From positions 32,973-96,972 of the forward strand of contig JAKAEB010000006.1 in assembly GCA_021818445.1 (NCBI GenBank): a stretch of DNA of 64,000 nucleotides, in the 5' to 3' direction. Below are positions 9,315 to 19,600 of this stretch, piece after piece. The notes under the pieces were generated by a model. The model worked only from the letters and a program-made list of their open reading frames with translations. It searched no databases and had not been told where the DNA came from. Each line of letters opens with the position of its first letter. Position 1 is the stretch's first letter. Position numbers and translations under genes: made by a program. Source of the stretch: Planctomycetota bacterium (GTDB lineage: Bacteria; Planctomycetota; Phycisphaerae; WQYP01).

Positions 9315-10427
9315 CTAAGACATTTTATTTTTGCGCCCTGCGCCCTTTCGCAGATTGAGCCCGATGAGGCCAAGGCCAACGACAGCTAAGGCCAGCGATG
9401 CGGGTTCCGGGGTGGCAACAAGCTGCCCGGCAGCGTTGGTGGCGAGGTCTTGCACGCTGGCGGCGTTTCCGGCATAGCCGAGGCCATACATATCTTCGAT
9501 GGTCCTCAGCACACTGTAGCTGTTGAATACCTGCTGCGAATTGCCGGCCTGAAACAGCGACGGATCACCGTTGATGATGGTAGCGATGTGATTGTTATCC
9601 TGAAGGGTGTAGTTGTTTTCATCCCATGTGACCAGCAACAGGCTGTTGTGGGTTTTGGCCCACTGCAGGTAACCGTTCATATTCTGCGAAAGCCATGTAT
9701 CGCCGGCATTGATGCTGCCATTGTGCATGTCGTTCTGTAGATTGGGAATGACGAAGGAAACGGTCGGCAGATTGGCGTAACCACTGGCCGTGGTTGGAAA
9801 CTGGCTGAATCCGCTCATGGTTGACAAGGGAAGTTGATTGCCAGAGACATTTGTGAGAGTGGGGTTAACCCAATTGACCACGGCGTTGTGTTTGCGGGCA
9901 TAGGTGTCGTTCGCTTGGGCGGTGGTGAGGTTGCTTTGCCCGGCGTAGGGATTGTACGTGGCCTGGTTATAGTTGGTGGTGTTATCAATAGCGGAATATG
10001 TCTGGTTGTATTCCTGAAAACTGTACCCTTTATTAATAAGCTGGGCGGCAAGATTAGGTGAACTGAGCGGTTCGGTGTACTGGGGCGAAGATGGTAAATA
10101 GTCGCCGGTAATGCCCTGATCGCCGCCGGCAAATAGATCGAGATAATTGGGCTGGCTGGGATGTTCCGGCGAATACGACCCGCTGTAGAGCAGGCCCCCC
10201 TGCCCGATGAGGGTATTGTTGATGTACGGCGCATCGGTGGTATCGCCTACGATCTGGCTGTAAGATTTGTTTTCCTCAATTACCACGACGACGTGCTGCG
10301 GGGTGACGATGGCGGCGTGGGCGGTCGATACGCCCCCGCACGCGGCGGCGGCAAGCATGGTTGCGGCCAGCCATCTTCGGCGCGAAACGGAAACAGAACC
10401 AGGGAGTTTTCTGCGGTCAGACAACAT
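9315..10427 (-). CDS. Secreted phosphoesterase (acid phosphatase/phospholipase C-like) with PEP-CTERM tail
   Basis: A 370-residue protein of the alkaline-phosphatase-like phosphoesterase family (the PF04185 type). It begins with a twin-arginine-like signal (VSRRRWLAATMLAAAACGG, cleavage likely after AHA). The catalytic start VVVVIEENKSYSQIVG (about residues 46-61) holds the metal and nucleophile region, and HNSLLLVTWDENNY (about 260-273) is the second metal-binding motif of the family. The C-terminus reads ATPEPASLALAVVGLGLIGL followed by basic residues, a PEP-CTERM signal. It should hydrolyse phosphate esters outside the inner membrane. It precedes the PEP-CTERM and sulfotransferase genes on the same strand by about 75 bases, so one operon is likely. 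Confidence 0.85.
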   Translation of the reverse strand: MLSDRRKLPGSVSVSRRRWLAATMLAAAACGGVSTAHAAIVTPQHVVVVIEENKSYSQIVGDTTDAPYINNTLIGQGGLLYSGSYSPEHPSQPNYLDLFAGGDQGITGDYLPSSPQYTEPLSSPNLAAQLINKGYSFQEYNQTYSAIDNTTNYNQATYNPYAGQSNLTTAQANDTYARKHNAVVNWVNPTLTNVSGNQLPLSTMSGFSQFPTTASGYANLPTVSFVIPNLQNDMHNGSINAGDTWLSQNMNGYLQWAKTHNSLLLVTWDENNYTLQDNNHIATIINGDPSLFQAGNSQQVFNSYSVLRTIEDMYGLGYAGNAASVQDLATNAAGQLVATPEPASLALAVVGLGLIGLNLRKGAGRKNKMS

Positions 10428-10770
10428 TGCATTCTCCTTTGCTTTTTGAACTGACGCCTGCGTGTAACGCAGATGAAATGGGCGGCACAGGCTGATCGGA
10501 CATCGATCATATAAAATCCCGAGCCGACGGCGGGAAGTTTATAAGTGACATTTGTGCTGGCCATTGGCACCGTGCGAGAAATGCGCGAAGGTTTATTGAA
10601 TTTGGCGTCAGATATCGGTAAGGATTCTGTAAATTTAAGCGGGAAAAACCTGTTCCTTGCCGCAGGCTAATGCTTTCTTAGCAAAAACAAGCTATCCCCT
10701 TGGCATAGATCGGGGCGGACTGACGCATGGGCGAAGCTGCCGTCGATTGGGGAACAGATGGACACGCAAA
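10428..10770. other. Divergent intergenic region
   Basis: Lies between the PEP-CTERM phosphoesterase (leftward) and the phosphatase-TPR gene (rightward) and should hold promoters for both. An open frame extends the right-hand gene upstream to 10657, but that part looks like spurious translation. No repeat or RNA gene was recognised. Confidence 0.4.
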
Positions 10771-12798
10771 ATGCCGGCGGCACTTGCTGAAAAATTATTG
10801 TTGGTCGGATGGGATTCAGCCGATTGGCAGATCATCAATCCATTGCTTGAATCAGGTGCGATGCCGGCGCTCCAGACGCTGATCAGCCGGGGCGTGATGG
10901 GCAATCTGGCCAGCATGGAACCGATGATCTCTCCCATGCTGTGGAATTCAATCGCCACTGGCAAACGACCCGATAAGCATGGGATTCTCGGCTTTATAGA
11001 GCCGGACCCGGATAATCGCCACGTGCGGCCATTCACCAGCACCTCGCGAAAATGCAAGGCGCTGTGGAACATTCTTACGCAATGCCAGCTCAAATCTCAG
11101 GTAGTGGCCTGGTATGCCGGCCATCCGGCCGAGCCGATACGTGGTGCGTGTGTCTCGGAGATGTTTCAGAAGGCGGTCGGCCCGTTTGACGAGCCTTGGC
11201 CGCTTAAACCCGGCACCATATTCCCAGCCAACATTGAGGAACCGCTTGCCGCCCTGCGGGTACATCCGGGCGAAGTTCAGCCGGATATGATCCTGCCGTT
11301 TGTACCGCGAGCGGCGGAGGTGGATCAATCATCGGACAAGCATCTGGCGACGCTGGCGAGAATTCTTGCAGAAAGCATCAGCGTGCAGGCGGCCGCGACA
11401 TGGCTGATGGAAAACCAACCTTGGGATTTTGCCGCTGTTTATTTTGACGGCATCGACCATCTCTCCCACGCATTTATGCCGTTTTATCCGCCGCGGCTTG
11501 ATGAAATCAGCGAACGCGATTACGCGTTTTACAATGGGGTGGTGGCACGCACGTATGAATACCACGACATGATGCTGGGCCGACTTATGGCCCTGGCCGG
11601 CGAGAATACCCACATCATGCTGATTTCTGACCATGGCTTTTACAGCAATCACCTTCGGCCAAGAGGCATTCCGGATGAACCATCCGGCCCGACGGTATGT
11701 CACCGTCCGATGGGGATTTTTTGCCTCGCCGGTCCGGGCATCCGACAGGACGCCCGAGTATATGGCGCGGGGATATTGGATATCGCCCCAACGGTGCTGA
11801 CTCTGTTTGGTTTGCCCGTCGGCCGGGACATGGACGGCAAGGTGATCGGTGATGCGTTCGAGACACCGCCAGATATCCAGCGGATAGATTCATGGGATTT
11901 GCAGGACGGCGAGAGCGGTATGCACGCGGCTGAAAGGCGTCGCGATCCCCTTGAGGCACAGGAGGCGATTGATCAACTCGTCGCACTGGGCTATTTGACA
12001 CCGCTGGAGGACGACAAAGCACGCACCGTTGAACTGGCTGCGCGGGAAATAGAGCTTAATCTGGCAATGACGCATCTTTCTGCGGGCCAAGCAACTGAGG
12101 CGGCGGCAATGCTGCGACGGCTGGCCGACGAATTGCCAGATCGGCCACGGATACGGCTGCTGCTGGGGCAATGTCTGATGAACCTTGGCGAGCATGACCA
12201 AGCCCGGGCCATAATTGAAGAACTTGTGAAAGACCACAAAGACAGCGCGCCGGCGCAGCTTCTTCTGGGGTCGTTGCTTTTGGCAAAGGGCAATGCGCGC
12301 GAGGCGCAGGTGCATCTGCGGGCGGCTGAAATGGCCAACCCGCGCCTGCCGAGTCTGCATTGTATGTTGGGCCGGGTTTATGCCCGACGCCGCATGTGGC
12401 GTGCTGCCCGGCGGGCATTCCTTAAAGCGCTGCAAATTGATGAAGACAGTGCCATCGCCCACGAGGGGCTGGCGCAGTGCTATCTTGCGATGCTTTCCCC
12501 GGAGCGGGCAGCCAGCGCAGCGTTACGAGCAATTGGATTAATGCACTGCTTTCCTGAGGCCCATTTTGATCTGGGGTTGGCGATGGTGAGATTGGGCAAT
12601 TATCCGCGGGCGGTGCAGGCCTTTGAAACCTGCATTTATTATCAACCACAGCATATCAGGGCCACCAGATGGCTTGGCCGCCTGCACCTGCGGGTTTACA
12701 AGGACGAGGCAAAGGCACAGGAATATTTTTTGCGCAGCGAACGCATCAGGGCAGGGACGCCTGCGGTCGAGGCAGTCGCCAGTGAAAACACGGCATAG
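10771..12798 (+). CDS. Alkaline-phosphatase-superfamily phosphodiesterase fused to TPR repeats
   Basis: A protein of about 675 residues with two halves. Residues 1-380 form a type I phosphodiesterase/nucleotide pyrophosphatase fold: LLLVGWDSADWQIINPLL near the start (metal Asp), then SPMLWNSIATGKRPDKHGIL (nucleophile region, Ser/Thr), DGIDHLSHAF and MLISDHGFYSNHLRP (later metal ligands). Residues about 430-660 are tandem tetratricopeptide repeats (blocks with LGQCLMNLGEHDQARAI-like and LGRVYARRRMWRAARRAFLK-like patterns). No signal peptide is seen from the chosen ATG at 10771; the frame is open from 10657, but the extra residues look non-coding. Such fusions occur in planctomycetes; substrate and partner are unknown. 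Confidence 0.8.
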   Translation: MPAALAEKLLLVGWDSADWQIINPLLESGAMPALQTLISRGVMGNLASMEPMISPMLWNSIATGKRPDKHGILGFIEPDPDNRHVRPFTSTSRKCKALWNILTQCQLKSQVVAWYAGHPAEPIRGACVSEMFQKAVGPFDEPWPLKPGTIFPANIEEPLAALRVHPGEVQPDMILPFVPRAAEVDQSSDKHLATLARILAESISVQAAATWLMENQPWDFAAVYFDGIDHLSHAFMPFYPPRLDEISERDYAFYNGVVARTYEYHDMMLGRLMALAGENTHIMLISDHGFYSNHLRPRGIPDEPSGPTVCHRPMGIFCLAGPGIRQDARVYGAGILDIAPTVLTLFGLPVGRDMDGKVIGDAFETPPDIQRIDSWDLQDGESGMHAAERRRDPLEAQEAIDQLVALGYLTPLEDDKARTVELAAREIELNLAMTHLSAGQATEAAAMLRRLADELPDRPRIRLLLGQCLMNLGEHDQARAIIEELVKDHKDSAPAQLLLGSLLLAKGNAREAQVHLRAAEMANPRLPSLHCMLGRVYARRRMWRAARRAFLKALQIDEDSAIAHEGLAQCYLAMLSPERAASAALRAIGLMHCFPEAHFDLGLAMVRLGNYPRAVQAFETCIYYQPQHIRATRWLGRLHLRVYKDEAKAQEYFLRSERIRAGTPAVEAVASENTA

Positions 12799-13634
12799 CA
12801 AATGACCACATCGCAACGCTGCTGGCCGATCCGAGTTCTCAAGACGACCACGGCACTTTACGCACCCGCTGGCATGCTGGCTTGCCCACCCCACCGGTGG
12901 GGGCGGCTTTAGGCAATTTTTCTTATGCGGAGATCGAGCAACTTATTACCAGCCCGCTAAGAGCCGGTATGGTTCAACGGCTTGGGAGCATGCGGACATA
13001 CGCAGTGCCTCGCCCCCAAACAACAGCACGGCCGGTGAGACAAGCTGCAATCCCACCGGCCATGCAAGGGCAAAGCACGTTTTTCACCGCTTAAACTGGC
13101 CCCGCGTGGTCCCATTTCCAGGAACCGCCACGGAGCCGCCACCGGCGGCATGAGGGAGTATCGCACAAAGCAGGCCGATGCGAATCAGGAAACCCCCGCA
13201 ATGCGGGATAGGGAAAAATCGTAATTGTTGATAACCACGCCGAGCCAAGAAAGGGTTTAGGAAAAATGATCTATTCTTGGTCATGATGCCCCTTATGGTG
13301 CCAAAGTGGAAATACGCGTATCAGCAAATTGCGGCCAAAAAAAGACGGACCACTACCAAAAGGAGGTGGAAAAATGAGGTCGATTCCAACTGTCAGGCTC
13401 TAATGATCCTTGAGGAAATTAATGCGTATCTTGCGAAGGTCAGCCCAAAGGCCAGCGGGTGATGATCAACGCTGCGCGAGGCACGGGCAATTACGCCTGC
13501 GGCATGGATGGATTTATAATTTTCCTGCCCGGTCGCTTGCTTTTATATGTGATTGCGTGTTTAACTGAGTATGCTCCGGGCGGGCGATGGCGTCCGTCGG
13601 GCAGGAAAGTTGCACCTCAAACCAGGAGTGATCT
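12799..13634. other. Intergenic region with a weak small-ORF candidate
   Basis: More than 800 bases without a recognised gene. The only notable point is a strong AAAAGGAGGTGG ribosome-binding site before an ATG at 13374. This opens a 9-codon frame ending at 13403, and its TAA overlaps an ATG at 13403 that opens a 19-codon frame (stop at 13462). The same second frame is open back to 13277 with a very basic sequence. The final part before 13635 should carry the promoter of the lipoprotein gene. Confidence 0.4.
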
Positions 13635-14333
13635 ATGAAATATCAGTCGCAGAAGAAATGGATGAGGGTTGGAATTATTACCATGGCATCGATCGGGGCC
13701 GCATCGCTTACAGCGTGCAGTCAGGCACCCTATAAGCAGGCCATGACAACCAGCAGCCATGCATCAATGGCGGCATCGCAGGCGAGTGCTGTCAGCGCCC
13801 AGGCGGATTCGCTGGTCGCAAGCCTCAAGCAGTTGGCCGGTGCGACTGGCGATCTGCAGAAACCATACGCCGACTTCACCAAGTCGCTGGGCAGTTTTAA
13901 GTCCAGCTACGGCAGCCTGAAGAGCGATTTATCCGCGATGATCGGCGATCAGAAGGGATATTTAGCGACGTGGAACAAAGAGAACAACACCATTAAGGAA
14001 GCGTCCATCAAAAAGGTGGCGATGAGCCGGTACGATTCTGCCAGCAAAGATTTTGCGGCGGTTAAAAAGGCCGCAGACGGTGTAACGACCTCCGGCGATT
14101 CATTTGTCACATATATGGATGACTTGAATACTTATCTGTCGACGGATCTCAATGCCGGGGGCATCGCCAGTGGTAAGCCACTGATTTCAAAGGCGGACTC
14201 AAAGGCCGCAACGCTGAAAGTTGAATTGGCTAAATTAAAAGCCAGCATGAAGAAAGTTGCCAGCGACTTCGCAGCCAATGGAAAGGCTGCCACACCGGCG
14301 GCACCGAAGAAAAAATCATCATGGTGGTGGTAA
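13635..14333 (+). CDS. Lipoprotein, DUF2959-like helical protein
   Basis: A 232-residue predicted lipoprotein: basic start, hydrophobic segment, and lipobox SLTAC at about residues 24-28, so it is probably anchored in a membrane through Cys28. The mature part is almost entirely helical, rich in Ala, Lys, Ser and Asp, and ends in APKKKSSWWW. Length and helical pattern resemble DUF2959 proteins, but I assign this by overall look, not by a specific motif. CAGGAG precedes the ATG. A strong hairpin right after the stop suggests a single-gene transcript. Confidence 0.65.
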   Translation: MKYQSQKKWMRVGIITMASIGAASLTACSQAPYKQAMTTSSHASMAASQASAVSAQADSLVASLKQLAGATGDLQKPYADFTKSLGSFKSSYGSLKSDLSAMIGDQKGYLATWNKENNTIKEASIKKVAMSRYDSASKDFAAVKKAADGVTTSGDSFVTYMDDLNTYLSTDLNAGGIASGKPLISKADSKAATLKVELAKLKASMKKVASDFAANGKAATPAAPKKKSSWWW

Positions 14334-14341
14334 ATAAATTG

Positions 14342-14380
14342 GCCCGGTGGGCCGCCATGGCACCCACCGGGCTTCTCTCT
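14342..14380 (+). terminator. Rho-independent terminator after the lipoprotein gene
   Basis: A perfect 10-base stem (GCCCGGTGGG with CCCACCGGGC, 14342-14351 and 14363-14372), an 11-base loop and a pyrimidine tail TTCTCTCT. It sits 8 bases after the stop codon at 14333. It may also serve the convergent gene ending at 14410. Confidence 0.7.
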
Positions 14381-14409
14381 CCATCTTCAGCCCACCGTTA
14401 AAGGTGGAA

Positions 14410-15204
14410 TTATTTATAGATGCCAGCAGTTGACGGCTTAGGGGCAGGAGCCGAAATCTTCCTTTCTATGCTTTGCCATTCGCGTGCCGTAATTTGATTA
14501 GCCAATTGATCAAACTCCTTGCGAGAAATGAGTTCAGCCAGCGTCGGCGGTAAGGTTACTGTGGGGCTGGTGTCAGGCGACTTGATCAAGGCCAGCGCGG
14601 CGGTGGAGGATTTAAGCACTTGATTGATATTGAACAGAGAAATCTTTTTTGAATTCACGGGGTGGAGTCTTATCATTCCACCGGAGTCAGGATGCGGCAA
14701 AGCCTGAAATCCACTGATTTCCCTCATAGACGGCTGAAAAGAAATCAACGGTGCCTGACGGGCAGCCGATGGTACCGGAGGACATATCACGCTGGGCGAT
14801 CCTCCCAACTTGGCGATTTCTGCCCCAATTGTCTTCATTTTTTCAGGAACCAGTTTGGCGGCAGCCGCCAATGCTTGTCGTATCTGACCGTCGGTCAGAT
14901 TATTGCCCTGATTTTTGAATTCAGTGCCACCGGGTAACGTGACTCCCCGCGAGTTGAGCGATGGAATGACTGAAAACGGCACAACTATCCGGTCGGGAGG
15001 CGTGGGCACAGAGTAAGTTGATGGCTTGGGGGCAGGACGATCAAAAACGGCTTTAACCTGCGCACCGACAATTGCGCCGGCAGCCAGGCTCATACCCGCC
15101 ACAACGATCAATGCCAGACTGCTTCCAGCACCTGATTTGCCCGCTGATTGGCGTTGATTGATGTGGTCTGACGGACGACGGGCTTCCGATAAAAACGTAC
15201 TCAT
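14410..15204 (-). CDS. Hypothetical membrane-anchored protein
   Basis: A 264-residue protein I do not recognise. A single hydrophobic segment (SSLALIVVAGMSLAAGAIVG) at about residues 28-47 follows a polar N-terminus, which predicts one membrane anchor with the bulk outside the cytoplasm. The rest is Pro/Ser/Lys-rich with two helical patches. Start chosen at 15204, where TTTTTAGGAGTTTCATC precedes the ATG; the frame is open 42 bases further upstream. The leader is nearly the same as before genes at 9239, 20724 and 35793. It lies between other small envelope-protein genes. Confidence 0.6.
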   Translation of the reverse strand: MSTFLSEARRPSDHINQRQSAGKSGAGSSLALIVVAGMSLAAGAIVGAQVKAVFDRPAPKPSTYSVPTPPDRIVVPFSVIPSLNSRGVTLPGGTEFKNQGNNLTDGQIRQALAAAAKLVPEKMKTIGAEIAKLGGSPSVICPPVPSAARQAPLISFQPSMREISGFQALPHPDSGGMIRLHPVNSKKISLFNINQVLKSSTAALALIKSPDTSPTVTLPPTLAELISRKEFDQLANQITAREWQSIERKISAPAPKPSTAGIYK

Positions 15205-15392
15205 GATGAAACTCCTAAAAAGAGAAATTATTTTTTGGGCTGTCACTTGCAGCCCTCACCAACCAAGGCGTAAACCGGAACATACAACCGACATTTTCAT
15301 TTGAAATATCTAAAAATGATTCGAGCCACGGATTAAATCCATGGCTCGATGAACATTGTATTTGACCGAAAGTGATGCGATCCGGCGCGGGA

Positions 15393-15779
15393 TTATTTGA
15401 AACCGGGTGTTACGGACTGGGGAACAACGACTGCTTTCGGAAGGGTTGCATGGTTACTTTTGGCGCGTGGATTTGGGTTCACGACTGTTGTGAGTCGCCC
15501 CGTTGAGAGCGGATTTTTGGCCAAAATGGTGCCAACATGCCCATTGATGTGCTGTAACTCCGTTTTGGGATGAAGCAGCAAATTGGCATCAAAATGGTAT
15601 GTCGGCCAGTTTATGTGGGGAGTCGGCTTGGGGGCTTGCCCGATCGATTCGACATAGTACCCAAACATCTCGGCGTGCTGTCCGGTCCAGACCAATGCCC
15701 GGCCAGCGTCGCTTCGCAGTCCAAACGAATTAAAGGTCAGAACATATGCCGCTACGAGAAAAGCTGGTAGGTATTTCAT
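15393..15779 (-). CDS. Hypothetical small secreted protein
   Basis: A 128-residue protein with a short hydrophobic N-terminus (MKYLPAFLVAAYVLTFNSFG) consistent with a signal peptide. The mature part is rich in His, Pro and Asn with no recognised domain. CTAAGGAGATAATC before the ATG at 15779 supports this start over a longer open frame to 15803. It sits upstream of, and divergent from, the ECF sigma factor; a link to that regulator is possible but unproven. Confidence 0.55.
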   Translation of the reverse strand: MKYLPAFLVAAYVLTFNSFGLRSDAGRALVWTGQHAEMFGYYVESIGQAPKPTPHINWPTYHFDANLLLHPKTELQHINGHVGTILAKNPLSTGRLTTVVNPNPRAKSNHATLPKAVVVPQSVTPGFK

Positions 15780-15961
15780 GATTATCTCCTTAGTTTTAAT
15801 CAACCCCTATCATTGCCCACCAACGTAGTGGACACTGATATAGGCGAAAGTTGGGATGGCAAACCGACATTGCGGTGGTCATATTTTTCAGTTTGTCTAC
15901 CCATTTTCAGCCAGAATCAATAAACTATCATGCGTGAGGGGTTAATAGATGGAGTTGTCCA

Positions 15962-16525
15962 GTGAGTGATGAAGCAGAACTGACGCTTTTGCTATCCCGC
16001 GCTGCGGGTGGCGATCAAAAAGCCATTGACGAACTCTTTCCGCAGGTATACGACGAATTGCATCGGCGGGCTCAGCACTACATGCGGGGCGAGCGGGCCA
16101 ACCATACCCTGCAGCCTACCGCTTTGGTCAGCGAAGCATATCTAAAAATGGTGGGCGGATCGCAACAGGCATGGGAGAACCGGGGGCATTTTTACTTTTG
16201 TGCGGCCCGCGCCATGCGTCAATTGCTGATCGACTATTCACGTGCCAAAAAATCCCGTGGCGGCCGATTGCAACGCGTCGATCTTGAAAATGCTGAACCG
16301 GCGGCGGGCGACGCTATGGAAATGGATTGGGAGGGTTTGGAACTGGCCTTGGAGAAGCTGAAGGTGGATGATCACCGGCGCTATCAGGTGGTTATGTATC
16401 GCTATTTTGCAGGGCTTTCTGAACAGCAGATTTCTGAATTGCTGGGTGTTTCCACTAAAACGGTGGAGCGAGATTGGGATAAGGCCCGTTTATACCTTTA
16501 TGCGTTGATGCAACCGGAGGCTTGA
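15962..16525 (+). CDS. ECF-type RNA polymerase sigma factor (planctomycete type)
   Basis: A 187-residue sigma-70-family factor of the ECF group common in planctomycetes (TIGR02999-like). Region 2 spans about residues 15-95 (YDELHRRAQHYMRGERANHT, then LVSEAYLKM and the GHFYFCAARAMRQLLIDYSR stretch). Region 4 spans about 130-180, with the helix-turn-helix GLSEQQISELLGVSTKTVER. The start is GTG at 15962. A Ser/Thr kinase gene follows after about 90 bases. In planctomycetes such sigma-kinase pairs are common and phosphorylation may replace a classical anti-sigma factor; that mechanism is inferred from context. Region 3 is lacking, as expected for ECF factors. Confidence 0.92.
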   Translation: MSDEAELTLLLSRAAGGDQKAIDELFPQVYDELHRRAQHYMRGERANHTLQPTALVSEAYLKMVGGSQQAWENRGHFYFCAARAMRQLLIDYSRAKKSRGGRLQRVDLENAEPAAGDAMEMDWEGLELALEKLKVDDHRRYQVVMYRYFAGLSEQQISELLGVSTKTVERDWDKARLYLYALMQPEA

Positions 16526-16613
16526 TGGCACAGGATCACCGAAAAGATGCCATGTCATCCCGATATTGCAGTCGGTTAACTCTGTGTGCCGCTTTTAATC
16601 TGCCGAGTTGAAC

Positions 16614-19600
16614 ATGCATAAGCCATCGCAACCACCAAACCTCCTGGATTATCTGGACGATTTGGATGGACTGCCAGAGCAGATTTGCGTTGAAAAAATT
16701 AATAATCTACCGATTGATGCAGCTCAAAAGCAGGTACTTTTGCGGTGTATCGCCGCGAAGGAAAAAAGCCGCGGCTTCATGGCGCAGTGTCCGACATTGG
16801 TTGATGGTCTGCGTCCGGCACAGGATGGGCTTTCAGATGCCCCGTCGGATCACAAGCGGACCCCGCATGATCGCGGGCCAGGAGAAGTGGCACGCTTGGG
16901 CCACGCGGGGGGCACATTCGGCAAGTACAGATTGCATCGATTTTTAGCCAGCGGTACCTTCGGCGAGGTGTGGTCAGCCAAACATCACTGGTTGGACACC
17001 AGCGAGGCGAAACCCACCTGTTTAAAACTGCTTTACCCCGAAAATACTCAGCTTGATGCAGCCTTGGGCGAAGCTCGTCTGATGGCGGCGGTTCACCACC
17101 CCAATGTCGTGGCGGTAAAAGAGGTTGACTGCGCTCAACTCGACGGACAAATAATCTGGTACATAGAAATGGAGTTTATTGGCGGCAAGGGTGCCGAAGA
17201 AGATTTTGCGGCGGCACCATCGTTGCAAGCCATCGGCACCAAGGATGGCCGACCAACATTTGCGCCGGCCAAAGCGGCCCGAATCATGCTGGGTATTTGC
17301 GACGGAGTCCATGCCGCGCATCAACGCCAGTTGGTTCACCGCGATCTGAAGCCTGAGAATATTTTGCTTGATCCGCAGTCCCAACAACCCAAGGTGGCGG
17401 ATTTTGGTATTGCCGGATCGCTGCGACAGGCGGACGATGGTGCCAAACCAACCTCGCGGAAGACTTTGGCGTTGGGCACACCCGCGTACATGTCGCCGGA
17501 ACAGGCCGCGGGCGACATCAGCATTCAAGCAGATATTTACGCATTGGGTGCGATTCTGTATTTTTTGCTCTCGGGGCGTCCGCCGTATCGGGCACGTGCG
17601 GGTTTGACCGGCACCGCGGCGGCGATGGATGTTCTCGGCCAGGTGCGCTCGGGCGTGGGGCCTGCGCCGCTGCCCGACAACCTGCGTATCCCCCCTACTT
17701 TGCGCGCCATATGCGAAAAGGCGATGAGCCACACCCCGGCGAGCCGTTACGCCAGCGCAGATCAAATGGCTCAAGATATCCACGCCTGGCTGGGTCGCCG
17801 TCCCACGGTCGCTTATCCCCTTACAACCATTCAGGCGGCGGCACTTTTCGCAATGCGCTATCCAAAGGAAACCATTTTCAGTTTCAGCATGGCATTATTG
17901 CTTACTGGTGGAACTCTATTTTACGTTCACCGCATTAATATTCAAAAGAAATTCGCACAGCATGAGGCGGCGATCGCGACACTTGCTGCCCGGCAGGCAA
18001 TTGAAGCACGGCGCAAGGCAGAACATGAGGCAACGGTGGCCATCCGCGCACGACGGGAAAGCCGTCAGCGTGCCTACCGGGCGGGCATCGGCGCGGCTGA
18101 AAATGCGCTCTTTTCCGGCGATTTCAGCACGGGACGGTCGGCCTTGCGGCAGACGCCAAAGGTTTACCGCGGGTGGGAATATTATTATCTGCGTCGCGCG
18201 CTGGGCTGTTCGGCCCGCATGACGGCAATGCATGGGCGTATCTTATCTTTGCAATGGCTGAAGCGCAAACGTGTGTTTGCGGCCCTTACCGGACAATATT
18301 TCACGGAGGTGGGCAACAGACAACCGATTGCGACGCCCACCGAATGTTCGCCGCAGTTAATACCTGTATTAATAAAAGATGATCCGGTGAATAGCTCGCT
18401 GGCATTGGCGCTTGTGACGGTGCACGGTCAGTTCGCGGCGGTTCTGGTTAGCGGGCGCAATCTCAAGCAAGCAGGCATCAATCGCCTGCCTGCCCGCGCG
18501 GTTGGCCGTGAGCGACTTGCACCCTTTTGCTGGTCGCCGCATGGAAGGCGAGTTGCCATTGTTGGGCCCCGGGGAAGAACCATCCGCATATGTACCGTGC
18601 CTGATCTCCGGCCGGTGCAACGTGTCGCGCTGCCCGACTATCGCGCGACGCCGGCAGGCGATGGACCTGCCACATGGCTGCCGCCCGATGCGGCGGGAAT
18701 CCAATGGCTAAGCAGCAATAAACTGATAGCAATTGGCGGCAATCTGGCGGTAATGATTCACTCCCACGCAGGTGGCCATTACGCTCCGGCCCATGCCGGG
18801 TGGCAGATAATGTTTCCAGATTCAGCACTGATTTTAGGTGCCGCTATGCGTCCATCTGCCGCGGTTGATCAACCGATGATTGCCTTTGGCCTCGCCGACG
18901 GGACGCTGGTTGTAAAGAGCTTTTTATCCGATGGCACTGGCCCCTACTTTTACACGATGGCCAATCCCATTCCTCTGGAGGCTGTTGCGTGGTCGCCCGA
19001 TGGGCATACGCTCTACAGTGGTTCGCGAGACGGCATCGTCATTCGGTACGGGTTTCATCCGCTGAAATATATGGGTGGCGAAGGACCGGCATTTATTGAA
19101 AAAGGATATGCCTTTGGTGTCATGGGGCCGGTTCAGCAACTTTTTATAGGTGACAATGGAGCGCAGATTGCCGCCGCCGATCGACACGGAAATGCCTATG
19201 TCTGGCGGAAATCTGAGTTTAATATTCAAGGCAAAGCGACCATCCAGCGGCTGACCTTACGAAACTCGGCACGTCAATCGCGCGATGCCGAAATTTGGAA
19301 ATGCATGGTGACACGTGAAAATGGAGGTGAAATACTTTTAACCACGCAAATGATGGGAACCGTCATTGCCGGCGGTTACGGGCGATCGTTTGCTTTCGGT
19401 GGACGCGCTGGGAAATATGCGGGCAGTATATTCACATTCGATCCAGCAACCGGCAATGGTGGTGAAATATTCGGCGGCCTCCCTCACCTTGGGCTTTTTC
19501 AACTGTGTGCTGGTGGCAACGGTACAGTTGCGGCGCTGTACCATAAGCAAACCGTCGATGCTGCCGGCGGGGCACGCCTAGTTTTGATCCACTTATTGCA

